Origin: Aptenodytes patagonicus
Lineage: Eukaryota; Chordata; Aves; Sphenisciformes; Spheniscidae
Assembly (NCBI RefSeq): GCF_965638725.1
Contig: NC_134950.1
Span: 143,583,636 to 143,647,635, forward strand
DNA: 64,000 bases
Direction: 5' to 3'
Shown here: in pieces, positions 37,306-49,586 of the stretch
Layout of the letters: the number at the start of each line of letters is the position of its first letter
Numbering within the stretch: the first letter of the stretch is position 1
Made by a program: the position numbers and the translations under genes
Notes under the pieces: model-generated
What the model was told of the DNA's origin: nothing
What the model saw: only the letters and a program-made list of their open reading frames with translations
Database searches by the model: none

Positions 37306-38100
37306 TTAGGCTTCAGGCGAGTGGCTGCCCGGCTGGGGGACGGGACCCCCGCGGAGGGCCTGGCCGCCCGCCTCTCCCCGCACCTGGCCAGGTGTGCATC
37401 CACACCGCCTTAACCGAAACCCCGGGGACAGGTCTCTCCCGCTCTGCCCACACGGCGAGCCTGGCCCCGGCATGCGGGATCCCCGTCAAGAGTCTGAGCG
37501 GGTGGGCTTGCCTCCTTCGCCCCTCCGCTGGGAGCCTTACGTGGGAGCGGCCGGGGGGGACCTTTCCCTCCGTGGGTCAGGGGGAGCCGCCCCGAACGCA
37601 GCCGTAGGTTTGCGGACCTCCGCCTGTGAGGCTTTTACTTGGCAGGCGTCCCCGCCTGCTCGGGTGCTGCTGAAATAGAGATGTTGGTTTTAGCGGGGAC
37701 TGTTGTTGTTTTGTTTTCTTTTCAAATGAAAGAAAAAACAACAACAATTAAAAAAACCCCTTCTGCTGGCAGAAGAAGAAGACGCCATCCAATTAGAAAA
37801 AAAGAAAACAAAACCCCACCGCTCTTAAGTGCCCATCTTGGAAGGGCTCAGGGCGAATGGAAACTCGAGGCTCTTTTAAGTCAGCAGAGAGGCTGCAATT
37901 TCTCCTGCGGTAGCGGCCAGATTCTCCCCCGAGCCAAGCGCCGCGCCGAGCCCTCCCGAGCCCAGCCGCGACGGGTCGAGCCGCGGCTCCCCGCCTCCCC
38001 ACGGCCACTCGGGTCCTGTCCCGGTGACACCCGCGGGGAACGTGTCACCCCGGCTGCGCTCGGGAAGCCTCGGATTCCGGCGAGAGAAAGCAGAGGCTTT
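37306..38100. other. CpG-rich stretches
   Basis: CG-dense at 37310-37640 and 37880-38090, with an A-rich segment at 37720-37815 between them. No exon is recognised. Confidence 0.5.
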
Positions 38101-38545
38101 AATTGCGGCAAACGAGCGCGATGTCCTCTCTCTTCAGTCTGTTTCGCCTTCGTTTATTTTTAGCACGCTTCAAATGCCTACACATTTCCCTTGTTGAGAT
38201 CAGTGCAATTATTTACTCTACCTTTAGGGATGCGTTTACCCAAGCATTGAATGGAAGTGTAGTAAACACTGCGCAAAGTCAATGCAGTTATTGAGGTTTA
38301 TTTAATAGGAAAAGAAGTAAATATCTCGGCTTTACTTGTTTCTTCAGGCAGCCTCGTTATCTAGAGCAGATTGCAAGGAGAGTTCTTCACTCATTCCCGT
38401 GTAATGAGATTGCTTTATATGTTTATCGCGTATCTGTATCTAGCTACAGCCTCTTTTGTCAGGGTCTCAACGGGCTATAAAAACAAGTCTAAAAGTTAAT
38501 TTAGAAAGGTAATCCGGAGGGATCCATTATCTGATCTCTCTATAG
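38101..38545. promoter_or_regulatory. Candidate conserved noncoding element with MEF2-like site
   Basis: An AT-rich unique block contains TTATTTTTAG (38154-38163), a MEF2 consensus, and TAGTAAACAC, a forkhead-like core, near 38258. Flanks are CG-rich. Conservation is not checked. Confidence 0.4.
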
Positions 38546-38929
38546 AAACTCAGCTAGGCGAGGTCCCGTATCTGAGGGCGTAAAAAGAAACAGACAAACA
38601 GAGCATCGCCTCCAGCAACGTGAATTCCGCCGGCATCCACCGTCCGGAGCGGGAAAGCTCTTGACACCGAGCGCGATTTCGCTGGCGGAGTGAAACTGCT
38701 TTGCCCGGTTAACTGGTCCCAGTCTCACCACGACGCTATCCTCCACCTCCACCCCGCCAAGAATTACTTTTATTTTTCGCGAGTGGAGATCGTCGCCTTT
38801 CTCCACCTGTTTGCCCTGACCCCTCTCCCCGCCGAGCATCCTTCGCACGGAATAAATGCAGGAGGAAGGGACGGGGTGGGGGCGGCGGTGAGAGCACGTT
38901 AGATATCTGCAGCATGAGACGCGGGAGGT
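38546..38929. other. Noncoding stretch, nothing recognised
   Basis: Mixed composition; the open frames do not resemble known proteins. Confidence 0.35.
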
Positions 38930-39340
38930 ATCCCGGGGTTCTGACAGCTGGATCTGAAACAAATCAGATCTGGATTAACTTGCCTGTTTTGTGAATTGTC
39001 TGAATTTGAGCAAGCAGCCCTCACCCACTCCGCTTCTGGCAGGTTTTGTTACACGTGCCTCTATAAATATATTATCCCAACCCTCTTTCCTCGTCGGAGC
39101 TCTCTGTTCAGCAAAACAGAAACCAGAACGAGGAGCAGCGATTTTCTTTTTTAAATGAAGACGTTTATAAGTAACCTAATTTCGTATCGTGGAAGTAAAT
39201 TTCATGCTAGGATATATTTTGCACAACATGTAATCTTTTAGAGCCGGAAGACATTTAATTAAAGCCATATTCGGAGAAGTACAGCTTAAAAGCAGTCATA
39301 CGACCACATACCTCATTCATATTCAGGATCCGTCCGCGAA
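38930..39340. promoter_or_regulatory. Candidate conserved noncoding element
   Basis: A unique AT-rich block with CTATAAATATATTATCC near 39060, ACATTTAATTAAAGCC near 39251 and ATTCATATTCAGGATCC near 39315. No repeat is recognised. Evidence is composition and setting between CpG islands. Confidence 0.35.
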
Positions 39341-39499
39341 TTCATATTGTTTTAATGTGGGACATCGCCTTTACGGCATAACTCTGCGAGGCCTGGGCAG
39401 CGTGAGAGATAACACAAAGGAGAGCAGACAAGGAACAGCACGGGGTGCTTTACCAGGCGGAGAGGTGTCTGTTTAACCCAAAGACCACCGCTTTCTGCC

Positions 39500-40520
39500 T
39501 CCCGGCTCCCGACTTTCGATCGGAGGAACTCCCAGCAACGCACATGCCGTAGCTGGGGGCTGGGGGGAGAGGGAAAAGCCCGCCGAGGACGGGCCGGGGT
39601 TAAGCATCCCGAGCTGGGTGCCCCCGCTTCATTTCCGCACGCTGCTGCCCACTTCACGTCGCCTTGGGAAACACGTGCGTGGGGGCAAGGTTTGATCACG
39701 CCCTTTGCAATCCCCCCAGGAGAAGGTCGGGGGTCCCTTGGCAGCCCCATTTCCTACCACTTCGGGCTGGTCTGGCAGCGGGCACGCAGACCCACGCACC
39801 CTGTGGCTAAAAGGGGATCTTTGGAGAAAGAGGGCATGGCGCCCTGCCGGCACCACCGTTCACGGGCGCCTGTGAACTTTTGATCGCACCCATGCCGCTT
39901 GAACGGGAAACACAAGTTTCCGTGTTCAAGCTTTTGCCTCATCTCCTGCTCGGCTGTTCGATTATCCAAATGAAGATCAGGGACCCCGGAGGGAATGGGG
40001 GTGCGGGAAGGGAATAGCCCAGCCCCAAGGTGAGAGAGGAGCTCCCGCCCGGCTCTCCGCTCTCCCCGCGGTCTGCGGGGCTCGGGTGCCGCCTGCCCCC
40101 GGTCCTTCCCGGCTCCGCCGGCGGGGCACTCGCTCTTTCGTTGAAATAACTCGTAAAAACCGCCCTGAATTCGGTGCGAGTCGGATCGGGCCCCCCGCAC
40201 TAATTCTCTCTATGCGAACTTTTGTCTAAGCGGCTGCGTGCTCCCTCCAGCCGTCCGTCCCCCCGCCGTCCCCGGGGCCGCCGGTGCGAGAGGCTGGTTT
40301 TCGGGGAGCCGGGGGACCTGTGCGCTCCGGGGTCCTGTCAGCAAGCGCCTTTCTTTTCTTCTCGAAAGGGGTGGCAAAGTACTTCCAAAGGCGCGGGGAA
40401 AAGCGAAGCGAAATAATTTCCCCCCAAACAAATACCCCCCCCCCCCCCATCCAGCCCGAGGCAGAATAAACCCGCAGCAAAACCAGGACCCCCCCGGCCG
40501 CCCTGCCTAGCGTTGGGGCT
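39500..40520. other. GC-rich region with partial CpG islands
   Basis: CG-rich at 39530-39860 and 40020-40380, ending with a 15-C stretch around 40435-40449. No exon is recognised. Confidence 0.45.
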
Positions 40521-40534
40521 GCTTCGTTTCAGAG

Positions 40535-40940
40535 GGGATAAAATTCAGCGGCCAAATCAAATCAGAAAGGTTCTGGTTAGTTTCCCTGTAGTGGTAATTA
40601 AAAGTATTAATTGGTTGTGTCGACAGCTTAAAAAGACAGGTGTTGCTAAAAAAGCCTCATTAATCTTCCAGTCATTACTAAGCGGCGGTGGGAACCGGGC
40701 TGGGAGAAGGAGCCGATTGTTTACAAGGGTCTTTCAAGGTTTAAGAATGGAGATTATAATAATACCACTACTAATCGGACGACTTTCTCCATTCCTTTGA
40801 AAAATGAAAATAAATCAAATGGTCTGCCTGCAGCCCTCAGCTAGAATAGGGCAAGAAGTCTTTCGTGGACTTCGCCGCGTTTAAAATAATCTTTAAAGGG
40901 TTCGCTTAATTTTATATGCGTATATTTGGATAAAAAATGA
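40535..40940. promoter_or_regulatory. Candidate conserved enhancer 9.6 kb upstream of DLX6
   Basis: An AT-rich block between CpG-rich regions contains TAATTA at 40595-40600, AGTATTAATTGG nearby and CACTACTAATCGG around 40769. This density of homeodomain sites in unique sequence resembles the I56 enhancers. Conservation is not checked. Confidence 0.45.
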
Positions 40941-41249
40941 GGAAATTGGTTCATGCTTTGTGTCTCCGGGTTTTTTTTCGTCCGGTGGCCTGTGGCCCGT
41001 GGATAAAGCAAGTTTTACACAAGTTTTCAGGACACCGACCTAAACTTCAAAGGTTCTCACTAAACCGGCTCGGGACTGGTCGTGCTGCCTCCTCCACCGT
41101 GCAAAGCCAGAGCCGGTGGTAGTGTAGCCCATGCGTGTGAGAATGAGGAAAGGAGGAAAATCAGGCCCCTGGCATGAGACCCGACCCCGGCTTTTTAAAC
41201 GGGTGATTTGGGGCGGGTTTTTTGTTTGTTTCTGGAGGGCTGCTTGGCC

Positions 41250-42560
41250 GTGCCCGGCTAGCAGACCACCGCGAGCGGCCGAGCAAGCTTACCCGAGCTG
41301 CGGGTGCGGCGGCCGGAGCGGCGTGCCCGCGTCCCTCTGCGCACGTCGAGGGCACGGACACAGCCGCAGGGGAGGGCCCCGGGGAGCCCACAGCCGCCTT
41401 CTGAAGGCGATGCCCAGGGCTCCGGCCGGATCCCCCCACGGGAGGGGAAACCCACCCCCTCCCGCTGCCACCAGGCGCCTCGGGGCCGGGTCCCCTCCCT
41501 TCGCTCCGGCCAGCGCGGCCGGGCCGTGGGCCGGGACTCCTCCGACGGCCTCCCCCGGGCGGCCCTGCCTCCTCCTGCGCCCGCTTCCCGCGGCGCGGGT
41601 TGGCGCGGAGGGGGCCGCTCGGCGGGGGCCCGGCGGCCTCTCCTCACGGCCGTTACCGCCGCCCGCGCGGCACGTGACCGCGGCGCGGGGCATGCGCGCG
41701 GCGGCGGGCCTCAGCGGCCTCAACGGCCGCGCGCGAGGGGCGGCCGCGGCGGGCAGGGGCGAAGCGCCCCGGCGATCCCCGCGGCTGCCCGTGCCCGTCC
41801 GGGGGGCGCGGCCCTTCCCGCCTACCGCGCTTCGGGAGCCTCCGCCGCCCGCCGGGTCCCCGGCCTGCAGCCTGCCCGCCGAGGCGTTACGTCTCCACGC
41901 TAAGAAAAGCCCCGAAACGGTGAAGCACCCTATGAAGTCATCCCGCCCGACGGGTTATTTTTAACCCTCCCGGTCGGGCTGTTCCCACCCGCCAACTGGC
42001 GCAGGTGCCGGGGTGCGGGCGCCCGGCGGCGGCCCTCGCTCCTTCCCTCCTCTCCCAGCCCGTCGGGTAAGCGGGAGGGGGCCGGTACTGCCTCCCCGCC
42101 GCGCGGGCGGTGAGGGGTTCTGCCGTCCCCTGCCTCTCCCCGGCTTGTGACACCTCACGGTGCGTCCGTACTCTTACTGCCTTGCCGCCCCTGGTCCTTG
42201 GACGTGGCAGGCGGGGGATTCTGGCCACAGCTCCGAACAGTCTAATTCCCCCCTCGCCAAAATAATCTCTGCACGTTGAAGATCCGCTCGGACGGACTGT
42301 TCCTGCAGCGTTATTTATGATCGGGGGTCCTTTCATAGGCAGGGAGCATCAGCTCCCCGGCGCTAGCACCCAGCGTGAGCGCACCAGCGCTGGGGAGCGC
42401 GTTTGCGGGGGTGTTGCTGGGGCGAGGAGAGGGAGCCCAGCGGCGGTTCCGGCACAGGGTGCACCGAGAGGGCCCCACGACCCCAGCGAAGCACCCCATT
42501 CCCAGAGCAGCCTTCCCTGACAGGCTTCTTACGAGTCCTGGGGCTTAGCCCCCTGCGGAA
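41250..42560. other. CpG island
   Basis: Long CG-dense stretch, most intense at 41270-41900. Open frames of up to 277 codons exist in several overlapping frames, Arg/Pro/Ala/Gly-rich and without recognisable domains. No gene start is recognised, though an unannotated noncoding RNA promoter is possible. Confidence 0.65.
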
Positions 42561-42689
42561 CGGCGAAGACAGCACATGCACAGCCTCTTCCTGCTGCATA
42601 TCAGTAGCGACTTTTTTTCCGCCCTTGCTCTAAAACAACAACACACAGACTTACCTGAAGTGGTTTTTATTTTCACAACAAGGGATATT

Positions 42690-42751
42690 CCCTGCGTTAC
42701 ACACATACACACAACGCGTGCACACGCACACGCACACAAACACACATATTA
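42690..42751 (+). repeat. CA-rich microsatellite
   Basis: ACACAC, ACGCACAC and ACACAAAC units. Confidence 0.85.
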
Positions 42752-43250
42752 ACCAATAGAAAAGCAAGATATGAGGGTTTGATGCTGTGCTGTGACATGA
42801 ATAATTGTTGCATCGTGTATAACTTCCTACATCTTGGTTTTAATTTGCAGCGAACCAAACAAAGATATTTGCAATTTTTAAATAAGCACTCTATGTAATA
42901 AATGGGAACATTGTGCATGAATGCTGTTTCTTCCCCTTTTCTTTAGAAGACATTATTAGCTCTGACAGCATGCAGCTCAGGTTTGGAGGAGAGGATTTTG
43001 TAAAGGGATGACAGACAGGAAGGGCAGCAATCATGGGCTTCTTGGGCTAAAGCTTTTTTTCTTTTTTATCAGAATGTTCTGTTCGATGCCATTTATCCTT
43101 GATGATAGAAAATTGCTCTGTTGCCAGGACGCTGCTGCTGAAATAGAGGGCAGGAGCCACATTTCCATTTTGCAGCTTGAAAGCTATTCAAATGAATTTG
43201 CAGAAAGGGGGAAAAATCTAGAGATAAACAAATGAGAATAAATCGAGTTC
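42752..43250. other. Noncoding stretch with possible conserved core
   Basis: Unique moderately AT-rich sequence. The part 42940-43020 (AGACATTATTAGCTCTGAC onward) looks unique enough to be a conserved element. No gene is recognised. Confidence 0.3.
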
Positions 43251-43340
43251 GCCTTTCCTCTCCTTTCTTTCTCTCTCTCTTTTTCTTCCTTTCTCTTTTT
43301 TGGGAGTGTGTATGTGTGTATGTGTGAGGGAACTATTCAT
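43251..43340 (+). repeat. CT-rich and GT-rich simple repeat
   Basis: CTTTCT/CTCTCT runs followed by TGTGTATGTGTG. Confidence 0.75.
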
Positions 43341-43689
43341 ATTCTACATAAGGATTTTGGTTCATCAGTGTTTGCAGTACCTGGGAAGTGCTCTAAATCA
43401 GGGAACACTTATTTTGCCGCTGTTCCAGCCACTGAACATATACACGTATTAGAGAAATTTACGTGTGTGTGCAGATATGCAGCCACCTACGATTTCCTTA
43501 CGTATGTGTGTATATACAGACAGACCCAGAAATGCAGTGCTGCGTGTTCCTCTGTGTGCGAGGCGGAGAGGATACCAAAGACACGCACCATCACCTTCCG
43601 GCAAGTGTGGTTTCTCCCAGCACTTACGTGTCGATTCTGGTGAAATACCTCGTCGTTTCAGAACAATTAAAATCTGAAATGCTTAAGCC

Positions 43690-44590
43690 ATAGCACTGTC
43701 CTTCCATCATAACTAATTGAGTGGGAAATCTTCATTTTCCCTCCCAGTCCATTTAGATATTTCCGGAGTCCCAAGGAGAAGTAATAACGCATCTGGCTGT
43801 AATCCAGCACGTAGCCCAAGGGCTAATTTTTAATCATTATTTTTAAATTAAGCATTGGATAAAATAAAGCCAGAAACATTATTTAGAAATCGGAATGAAT
43901 ATAATGACAAGTAATTATGCTCTTCCTTCGCTGGTGATTCAAGGCGCAGCTCAGCTCCTCAGTTCAAATCCAAATAAATGAAACGTGTGAAGCCTGTTAA
44001 ACAGTTGCATTTCATTTACTTGTTCCGTCTGTAGGCTGCTGCTGTGTCAGGCTGGAAATGTTGGGCATACCTTGACTGGGGCTGTAAAAACTCTCAGAGG
44101 TCTGAGAGCCCGGTTACCACAAAATAACTTTAAATGAATTCTAACTTCACTTCTCTGAGCAAAAGCTGGTGCCGGTGAGTCATGGGGTTTAGAAGATTAT
44201 GCAGCGTTCTCTCAAACACAGGATTTTAAGCGACCATAACATATTTGATGACATTCTAAATTTGATCAGCTTGGATTTTTTTCACTATGACTATGAAATA
44301 TGTCATTTCAACCGAGTTTTACCTCTTATTAATCTATAATTAGCACGTTGGCTTCAAACGATGTATTTCAAAGTGGCACCTTGTTAGATGTGGTTCCCTT
44401 CTGCAAGGAAGAAAATTCTGGAGGCGGAAAAGAAACAAACTGGACAGAGAAAGAAAAAGGAGGATTGATTTATTGGCCTTGGCCAACAGCTTTTCCGTAA
44501 ATGCCCAAGCAGTCAGGCATGCGACTTCACTATTGATTTTTAAATCTCCCTTCAGCCGAAAAGATCAGCGCGCAAATAATAATAAAGCCT
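43690..44590. promoter_or_regulatory. Candidate conserved enhancer region 13 kb upstream of DLX6
   Basis: About 900 bp of unique AT-rich sequence abuts a CpG island at 44.6 kb. Notable cores are CTAATTTTTAATCATTATTT near 43823, ATTCAAGGCGCAG near 43938 and TAATTA at 44337-44342. No repeat or coding signal is seen. Confidence 0.45.
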
Positions 44591-44619
44591 AATCACTGCT
44601 GCTATTAGATTCGGCCAAA

Positions 44620-45360
44620 CGCGGGGATCCGAGGGTCCAGCCGTGCCCAGCTCTTCCACCCGCCAAGGGAAGCAGCCCCCCCAGCCGGCTCCGCGCCGCC
44701 CCGGCCGGCAGCCCCGCGCCCCCCTTGCCGCGGGGGCGGCGCGGGGGCACTGCGACCCGTCCGCGGGCGGGCCGGCCGGGAGCCCTGGGGGTGGCGGGCA
44801 GGGGAGCGCACCCTTCCGCCCTCGCGGGTCCGCTCCCGGCCGAAGCCCCGCTCCGGGGGCCGGGGCGGCGCGAGGCCCCGAGGGGCTGCACCCCAGGGAA
44901 GAAGAAGCCAGAGGAGCCGGGCGGCTCCCCGCGGGATCCGCGGCCTCCCTTCCCCGCCTCCCCCGCCGCGCTCCGGAGGCGGCCCGAACCCCGGCGGGGG
45001 CGCGGCGGCCGGAGGCGGGCCCCGGGCGGTGGCGCGGAGCCGGCCCGCTCGCCCCGTCGCCAGGCTGCCGGGGAGCGGGCGGGAGCGGCTGCGGGGCCTC
45101 CGGCAGCGGCGCACCTGGGGGGACTTCCCGGGCCCCGCGGGCCTGGCGCCTGGCGGGCGGCGGAAACCCGCCACGCCGGGGAAAGTGCCGCCTCCCCCGC
45201 CCGCGGCGGCGGCCGGGCTGGGCCGCCCCGCCTCAGCGCGGCCCCGGCGGCCGCGCTGGGCCTCCTGCGGCCGGCCCCGGCCCTGCCCCAGGGGGCCGTG
45301 CGGGGCCCGGCCCGGCCCGGCCCGGCTGGCCCGTCCGCAGCGGTTGGCCGGCTTTGACTG
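44620..45360. other. CpG island, right edge of the CG-rich domain
   Basis: CG-dense sequence with long stop-free frames on both strands. It ends in a CCCGG pentamer stretch (45304-45325). The composition drops abruptly after 45.45 kb and stays low to the window end. Confidence 0.7.
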
Positions 45361-45459
45361 AAGCCTCCTCAGGTCTCTGCTGCCCGCCTGTTTACCATGC
45401 CCCCCCCCTCCCGAGTTTTGACGTGCCTGGTGCAAGCGGCGGGGAATGACATGAGTCCC

Positions 45460-48400
45460 GCTTTGACGCCTGATGGGCGATCCCAGCAGAAATCGGGTCG
45501 CCCCGGCCAGGCAGGCCCCGCCAGGGACATGAGGGCTTTGCAGGGGAGCTCCCTCGGAGGAGTCCGGGCTTCCCTTGCCAGGTGCCTCACTGGCAATACA
45601 AAGGGATAAATTATCATTCGAGAGGCAAGATTAAAGCCGCTCCGGCCCAGTCTCCTGCTATTATCTGGGAGATGAGAGCCTCTGTCTGGGCTTCCCACCC
45701 CCTGCCATCCTTCATGTGGTGACTTGACTTGGGCTCAAGGAAGCCAACGCCTGCACATTGAAGTGATTGTAGAAGTCAAACCGAATATCTGTAATACCCA
45801 CTGCAGTTGAGAGGGTGCTAGTGTATTTTCAGGCAGCAGATGATTAGAGTCGTAACAATTATTTGGGGGTCTTTTGCTTAACAAAACTTCAGGCCTAGAT
45901 GAGTCCACGCTTGCTTACAAAGTAGTCACTACTTTGTTCAGAGGGCTAGGAAAGCAAAGATAACTAGACCTGGGTATAAAGTTTCAAAGGCACAAGGCTG
46001 AACAAAGAAATATTTAGAGAAGAGGTGACAAAAGCCATGGAACTGCCAGCAAATGCCAGAACAACCAAAAAAACACCCCACCCCAACTTTGTCAGTACTG
46101 TACTTGTAATGTGAACCAGATTGCCGCGGAAAACAAAACGGGTCATAGGCTAGGGAGCAACCTTGGCTGCAGTCTGCCCCTTTTTGTCAGCGATTCCCTT
46201 GATGGTGTGTAGCATGCCACGCCGCTGCAGTCCTAGCCTGCTACCTCCCTTTCTCCCTTTCTTCTCACATGTCTGTGCAGGAGGTTACTGGCACGGCGGA
46301 GGGAAGGAACCTGTTGACATGGCAGCAGGGCATTTCACAGCCTCCCACCTCCACCATCCAGGGCAGAGCTGGGTCGTTCGACCCATTTCTTGCCATGCAG
46401 ACCTGGTGATTCTGTCTTTCATCAGGACTGTCCAGCACAGCACATGATATTAGTCTTTGCTCCTCTAATAAGTCAAGCTCACACTATCTTTCTCCTGTGG
46501 AAAAAGTGTATGTGGCCATGTAATTAAAGCATGTCTAATCATGAGCTCACTTAAGGAACTGAATTTGAGTTGCATATGTAACCTCACGTCTGGCACTTTC
46601 TACCTTTTGAGTGACTAACTTCACAATCTTATTGTTCTTTTAGCTTCGAGGCATATGTGTGTGAGAAAGATCCTTATGTAAACCAAAGCAAAATAAGCAA
46701 ACATGACTTTTTTATAAAGTTTTTTTGGAACCGTCGTTGTCCATAGTTTGGATGTGTGCCATGAGAGCAGAAGTGTGTCTGCTGTTTGAATTCTGGCAGA
46801 CACAGTACCTAAAAAATCTCTTCTCTCCAATTTGGGTTCAAACACAGCCAAAGTCTCATGAGAATGGCTTGAGACACAGCCTGGTTATCACTTGATCTCT
46901 GGCGCCTTCTCTTCTCCACAAGAGAATTAGAATGCCTCTTTTCTGATTACGCTCATTTAAGAGATTAGGTGTTGGAAAATTAAAGAGATAAACATTTGAA
47001 TATGCATCTGTCTCCTTATTACCACTTTCAAATGGCTAGGTTTTAATAGTACATTCCATCAGGAAACCATCAACTTCAGTTTAAAACCGTAAGGTTTTTG
47101 CTGTATAACAATCTTTTTAATAGACTTACATTGTTCCTGCAAGGGGTAAGAAATCCATGAAATCTTTACTTTACAGATCCCGCAGACTCTGTGAGGCTTC
47201 TGTCACTGAGAAAACTACAGACCTGTTTGGTTCTCCAAAGAAATGCTGGCTTGAACAAGCTAGATTTTAATATCTCAACAGGTCCTTTTGCCTTTTCAAG
47301 TCCCAAGCAATTCTCGATTCAGGCTGGTCAGATCTAATACTAGTACACTCGTTTATTGCAGCTCCTTCTGTGCATGTCTGCAGCTCCCTTTGGACATCTT
47401 CTTTCCCAAGCAGCAGGAATGCTTGGGGGATCAACTCTTAGCCTGGTTGTGTGCCATGTGTGCCATCAGGGTAAGGGCAGGGCATGTGCATTCAGCCTTG
47501 TGAGCCTGAAGGATGTTTTGGATCCATCAAATGTACAGTTTTTACTTCTCCTTGAACCAGATTCATAAGGTCACCTTTGCAAGAGGCCTGTTGTATGAAT
47601 TTGCCATTGTTACACAAATGGTAAAGCTTCTGGTCTGTAAATGTGTCTGTTTTATACTGAGCGATTCCAGAGAACTTTCTAAGGTGCTTTTATAGCCACC
47701 CATCACCTAACTTTCCAAACACAGCTCTGTGGTAATCAGCTGTATGTAAAGACTAATTTTTTACAATCGAGTCATGTATGGCTCAGATGGACCTTAAGCA
47801 AGGTCAGACAACAGAGAAAATTTCATAATAGTTTTATTTGAAAGCATCCATGGCAGAAAATAGTCAGATTGGCTGCCCCCAGACAGTCCAAGATCATGCC
47901 CGTGTTTCCTAAGTATTTAAAAACTGTGGAGTTAAAGAAAATTAACCTAGAGTTTGTAATTAAAACTTTTTTTCTCTGTGAGTTACTCAGTAACTCAGTA
48001 AACTAAGTAATTTTTCCTAGCCTGTTAATGAAGAACTCCCCCCAACCACCACATGAAAATGACTTGACCAATTTTAATCATATTTTATAGAAAAAGCATA
48101 CAGGTACATTTTGCAAAGGTCGATTGCAACATGGAACAGAGTTAACGTACCAGCTACACAAAAGTGAGAGCTCCTCATACTTGAGGTTAAAAGCCTGAAG
48201 TTTTTTATCACTTGACTTAAAGGGGATATTCCTCTGCTGAAGACAGTAGGAAAACCTTATGTTTTCTGTACAGGTATTTTCACATGCTTCCAGATGACTG
48301 AGCAGTTCCCACCCCACAGCTGAATGTTCCCACCCCTTGGCAAAGACACATTCCCTCACCATCCACAGTGTCCTTTTCTGTTGTAAATGTGAAGGAAAGT

Positions 48401-49440
48401 GTAAGGTGGCTTTGCTTAAGCCAAACACTGTTGACTATTGGAGGATAAATTACATCTGTTCATTCTACAGATATTATAAATTAGATACAAATTGTAATAA
48501 TTATGCTTAATTGCTACTTAATTACTGATTAAAAGAAACCTTTTTATTTTTCTTTATTACAAACCCATGCATGTTTTTTTTTCAAGGATGTTTAATCAGG
48601 CAGACGTTCTGAAAAACAGCTACAAATCATATTTTAGTGGGAGGATTAGAAAGACAGTATTCCACACACCATTTTGAATAAAAGGATTTGCATATGACCT
48701 AAACTTCAACACAGTTGGATCATTTTTGTCCAAGTGTTGCCAAAAAAGTATGTAGCTTTTCAGAACAAAGATGTTTTAGATGTCCAGGGCATGCTAGTAC
48801 ACTGAATTAGTGACAGATTTTTTTCCCCCTGTATCGTAGCCCTTTGTTAAGCAGACAAACTTGCAGGCAGCGATGAGGGAAAAGCAAATAACTTCTTAAA
48901 TACACCTGGGATTTTTACTCTTCACAGTAAAGTCCTTACATCAATGAATCAAGAGGAAGAGGTGAAGGAATCTTTTTGTGCTCTGTTGTAGAGTAGGGAA
49001 GATAGATGGAGACGTTGTAAAGACACAGAATGATAGTCTGCTTGAATTCAAAGAAGAGCCAGGTGAGTCATAAATCAAGATCATGCCTAGATAATTGGCT
49101 GAAGGGCAACAGTGGGGTTGACCCTACCTTTATGGCTTTGAGAGAACTGCTCATGGGTATCAAAATAATTTTGACTGTGCAGCAAGTGTTGGTTTGGGCC
49201 AGTTCTTCTATATGTGCGAATTGACTATCCTTTTTGAAGTCAGTGCAGATATGCTGGTAACAACTGCTGAGATCTGACCCTAGGTATTTACAATCTAAAA
49301 AAATCCTATTTTGTAGATATGAAGTCTATTTAAAATAATTTTCCAAGCATTAAAGAGACCAACTGCTGCTAGCTGTTTAGAGGGTTGGAGTAATTATGCC
49401 CATGCACTGCACAATATAAAGCACTTATGACTACTGTATG
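45460..49440. other. AT-rich gene desert
   Basis: No gene is recognised. Blocks at 46870-47060 and 48460-48700 look unique and site-rich; the latter has TAATTA at 48498-48503 and 48519-48524. Confidence 0.35.
48460..48700. promoter_or_regulatory. Homeodomain-site-rich block in gene desert
   Basis: Two TAATTA sites plus CTTAATTGC and GATTAAAAG lie within about 60 bp (48480-48540). This may be a distal DLX enhancer or simply AT-rich DNA. Confidence 0.3.
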
Positions 49441-49452
49441 GATTGTTTTACT

Positions 49453-49467
49453 GGGGGGGGGGGGGGG
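49453..49467 (+). repeat. 15-G homopolymer
   Basis: A run of 15 G isolated in AT-rich sequence. Confidence 0.8.
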
Positions 49468-49525
49468 CTCGTCATTTGGAAAGGAAAAATAATCACTTAT
49501 TCTCTTCTCTCTTTGCTTGTTACAA

Positions 49526-49586
49526 AGCCCATTGAAGTCAATGGGAGTGTTGCCACTGATTTGTGTGGGCTTTCGTCAGGCCCTGT
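49526..49586. mobile_element. Ancient amniote interspersed repeat remnant
   Basis: CCCATTGAAGTCAATGGGAG followed by TGTTGCCACTGATTTGTGTG and TCAGGCCCT is a phrase I associate with old repeats common to turtles, crocodilians and birds. I cannot name the family. Confidence 0.5.

Noticed and set aside
41131-41964. 277-codon open frame on the + strand
   Set aside because: Same reason: CpG island composition, no domain, several overlapping frames.
44605-45435. 276- and 268-codon open frames on both strands
   Set aside because: Mirror-image stop-free frames in very GC-rich DNA; no family resemblance.
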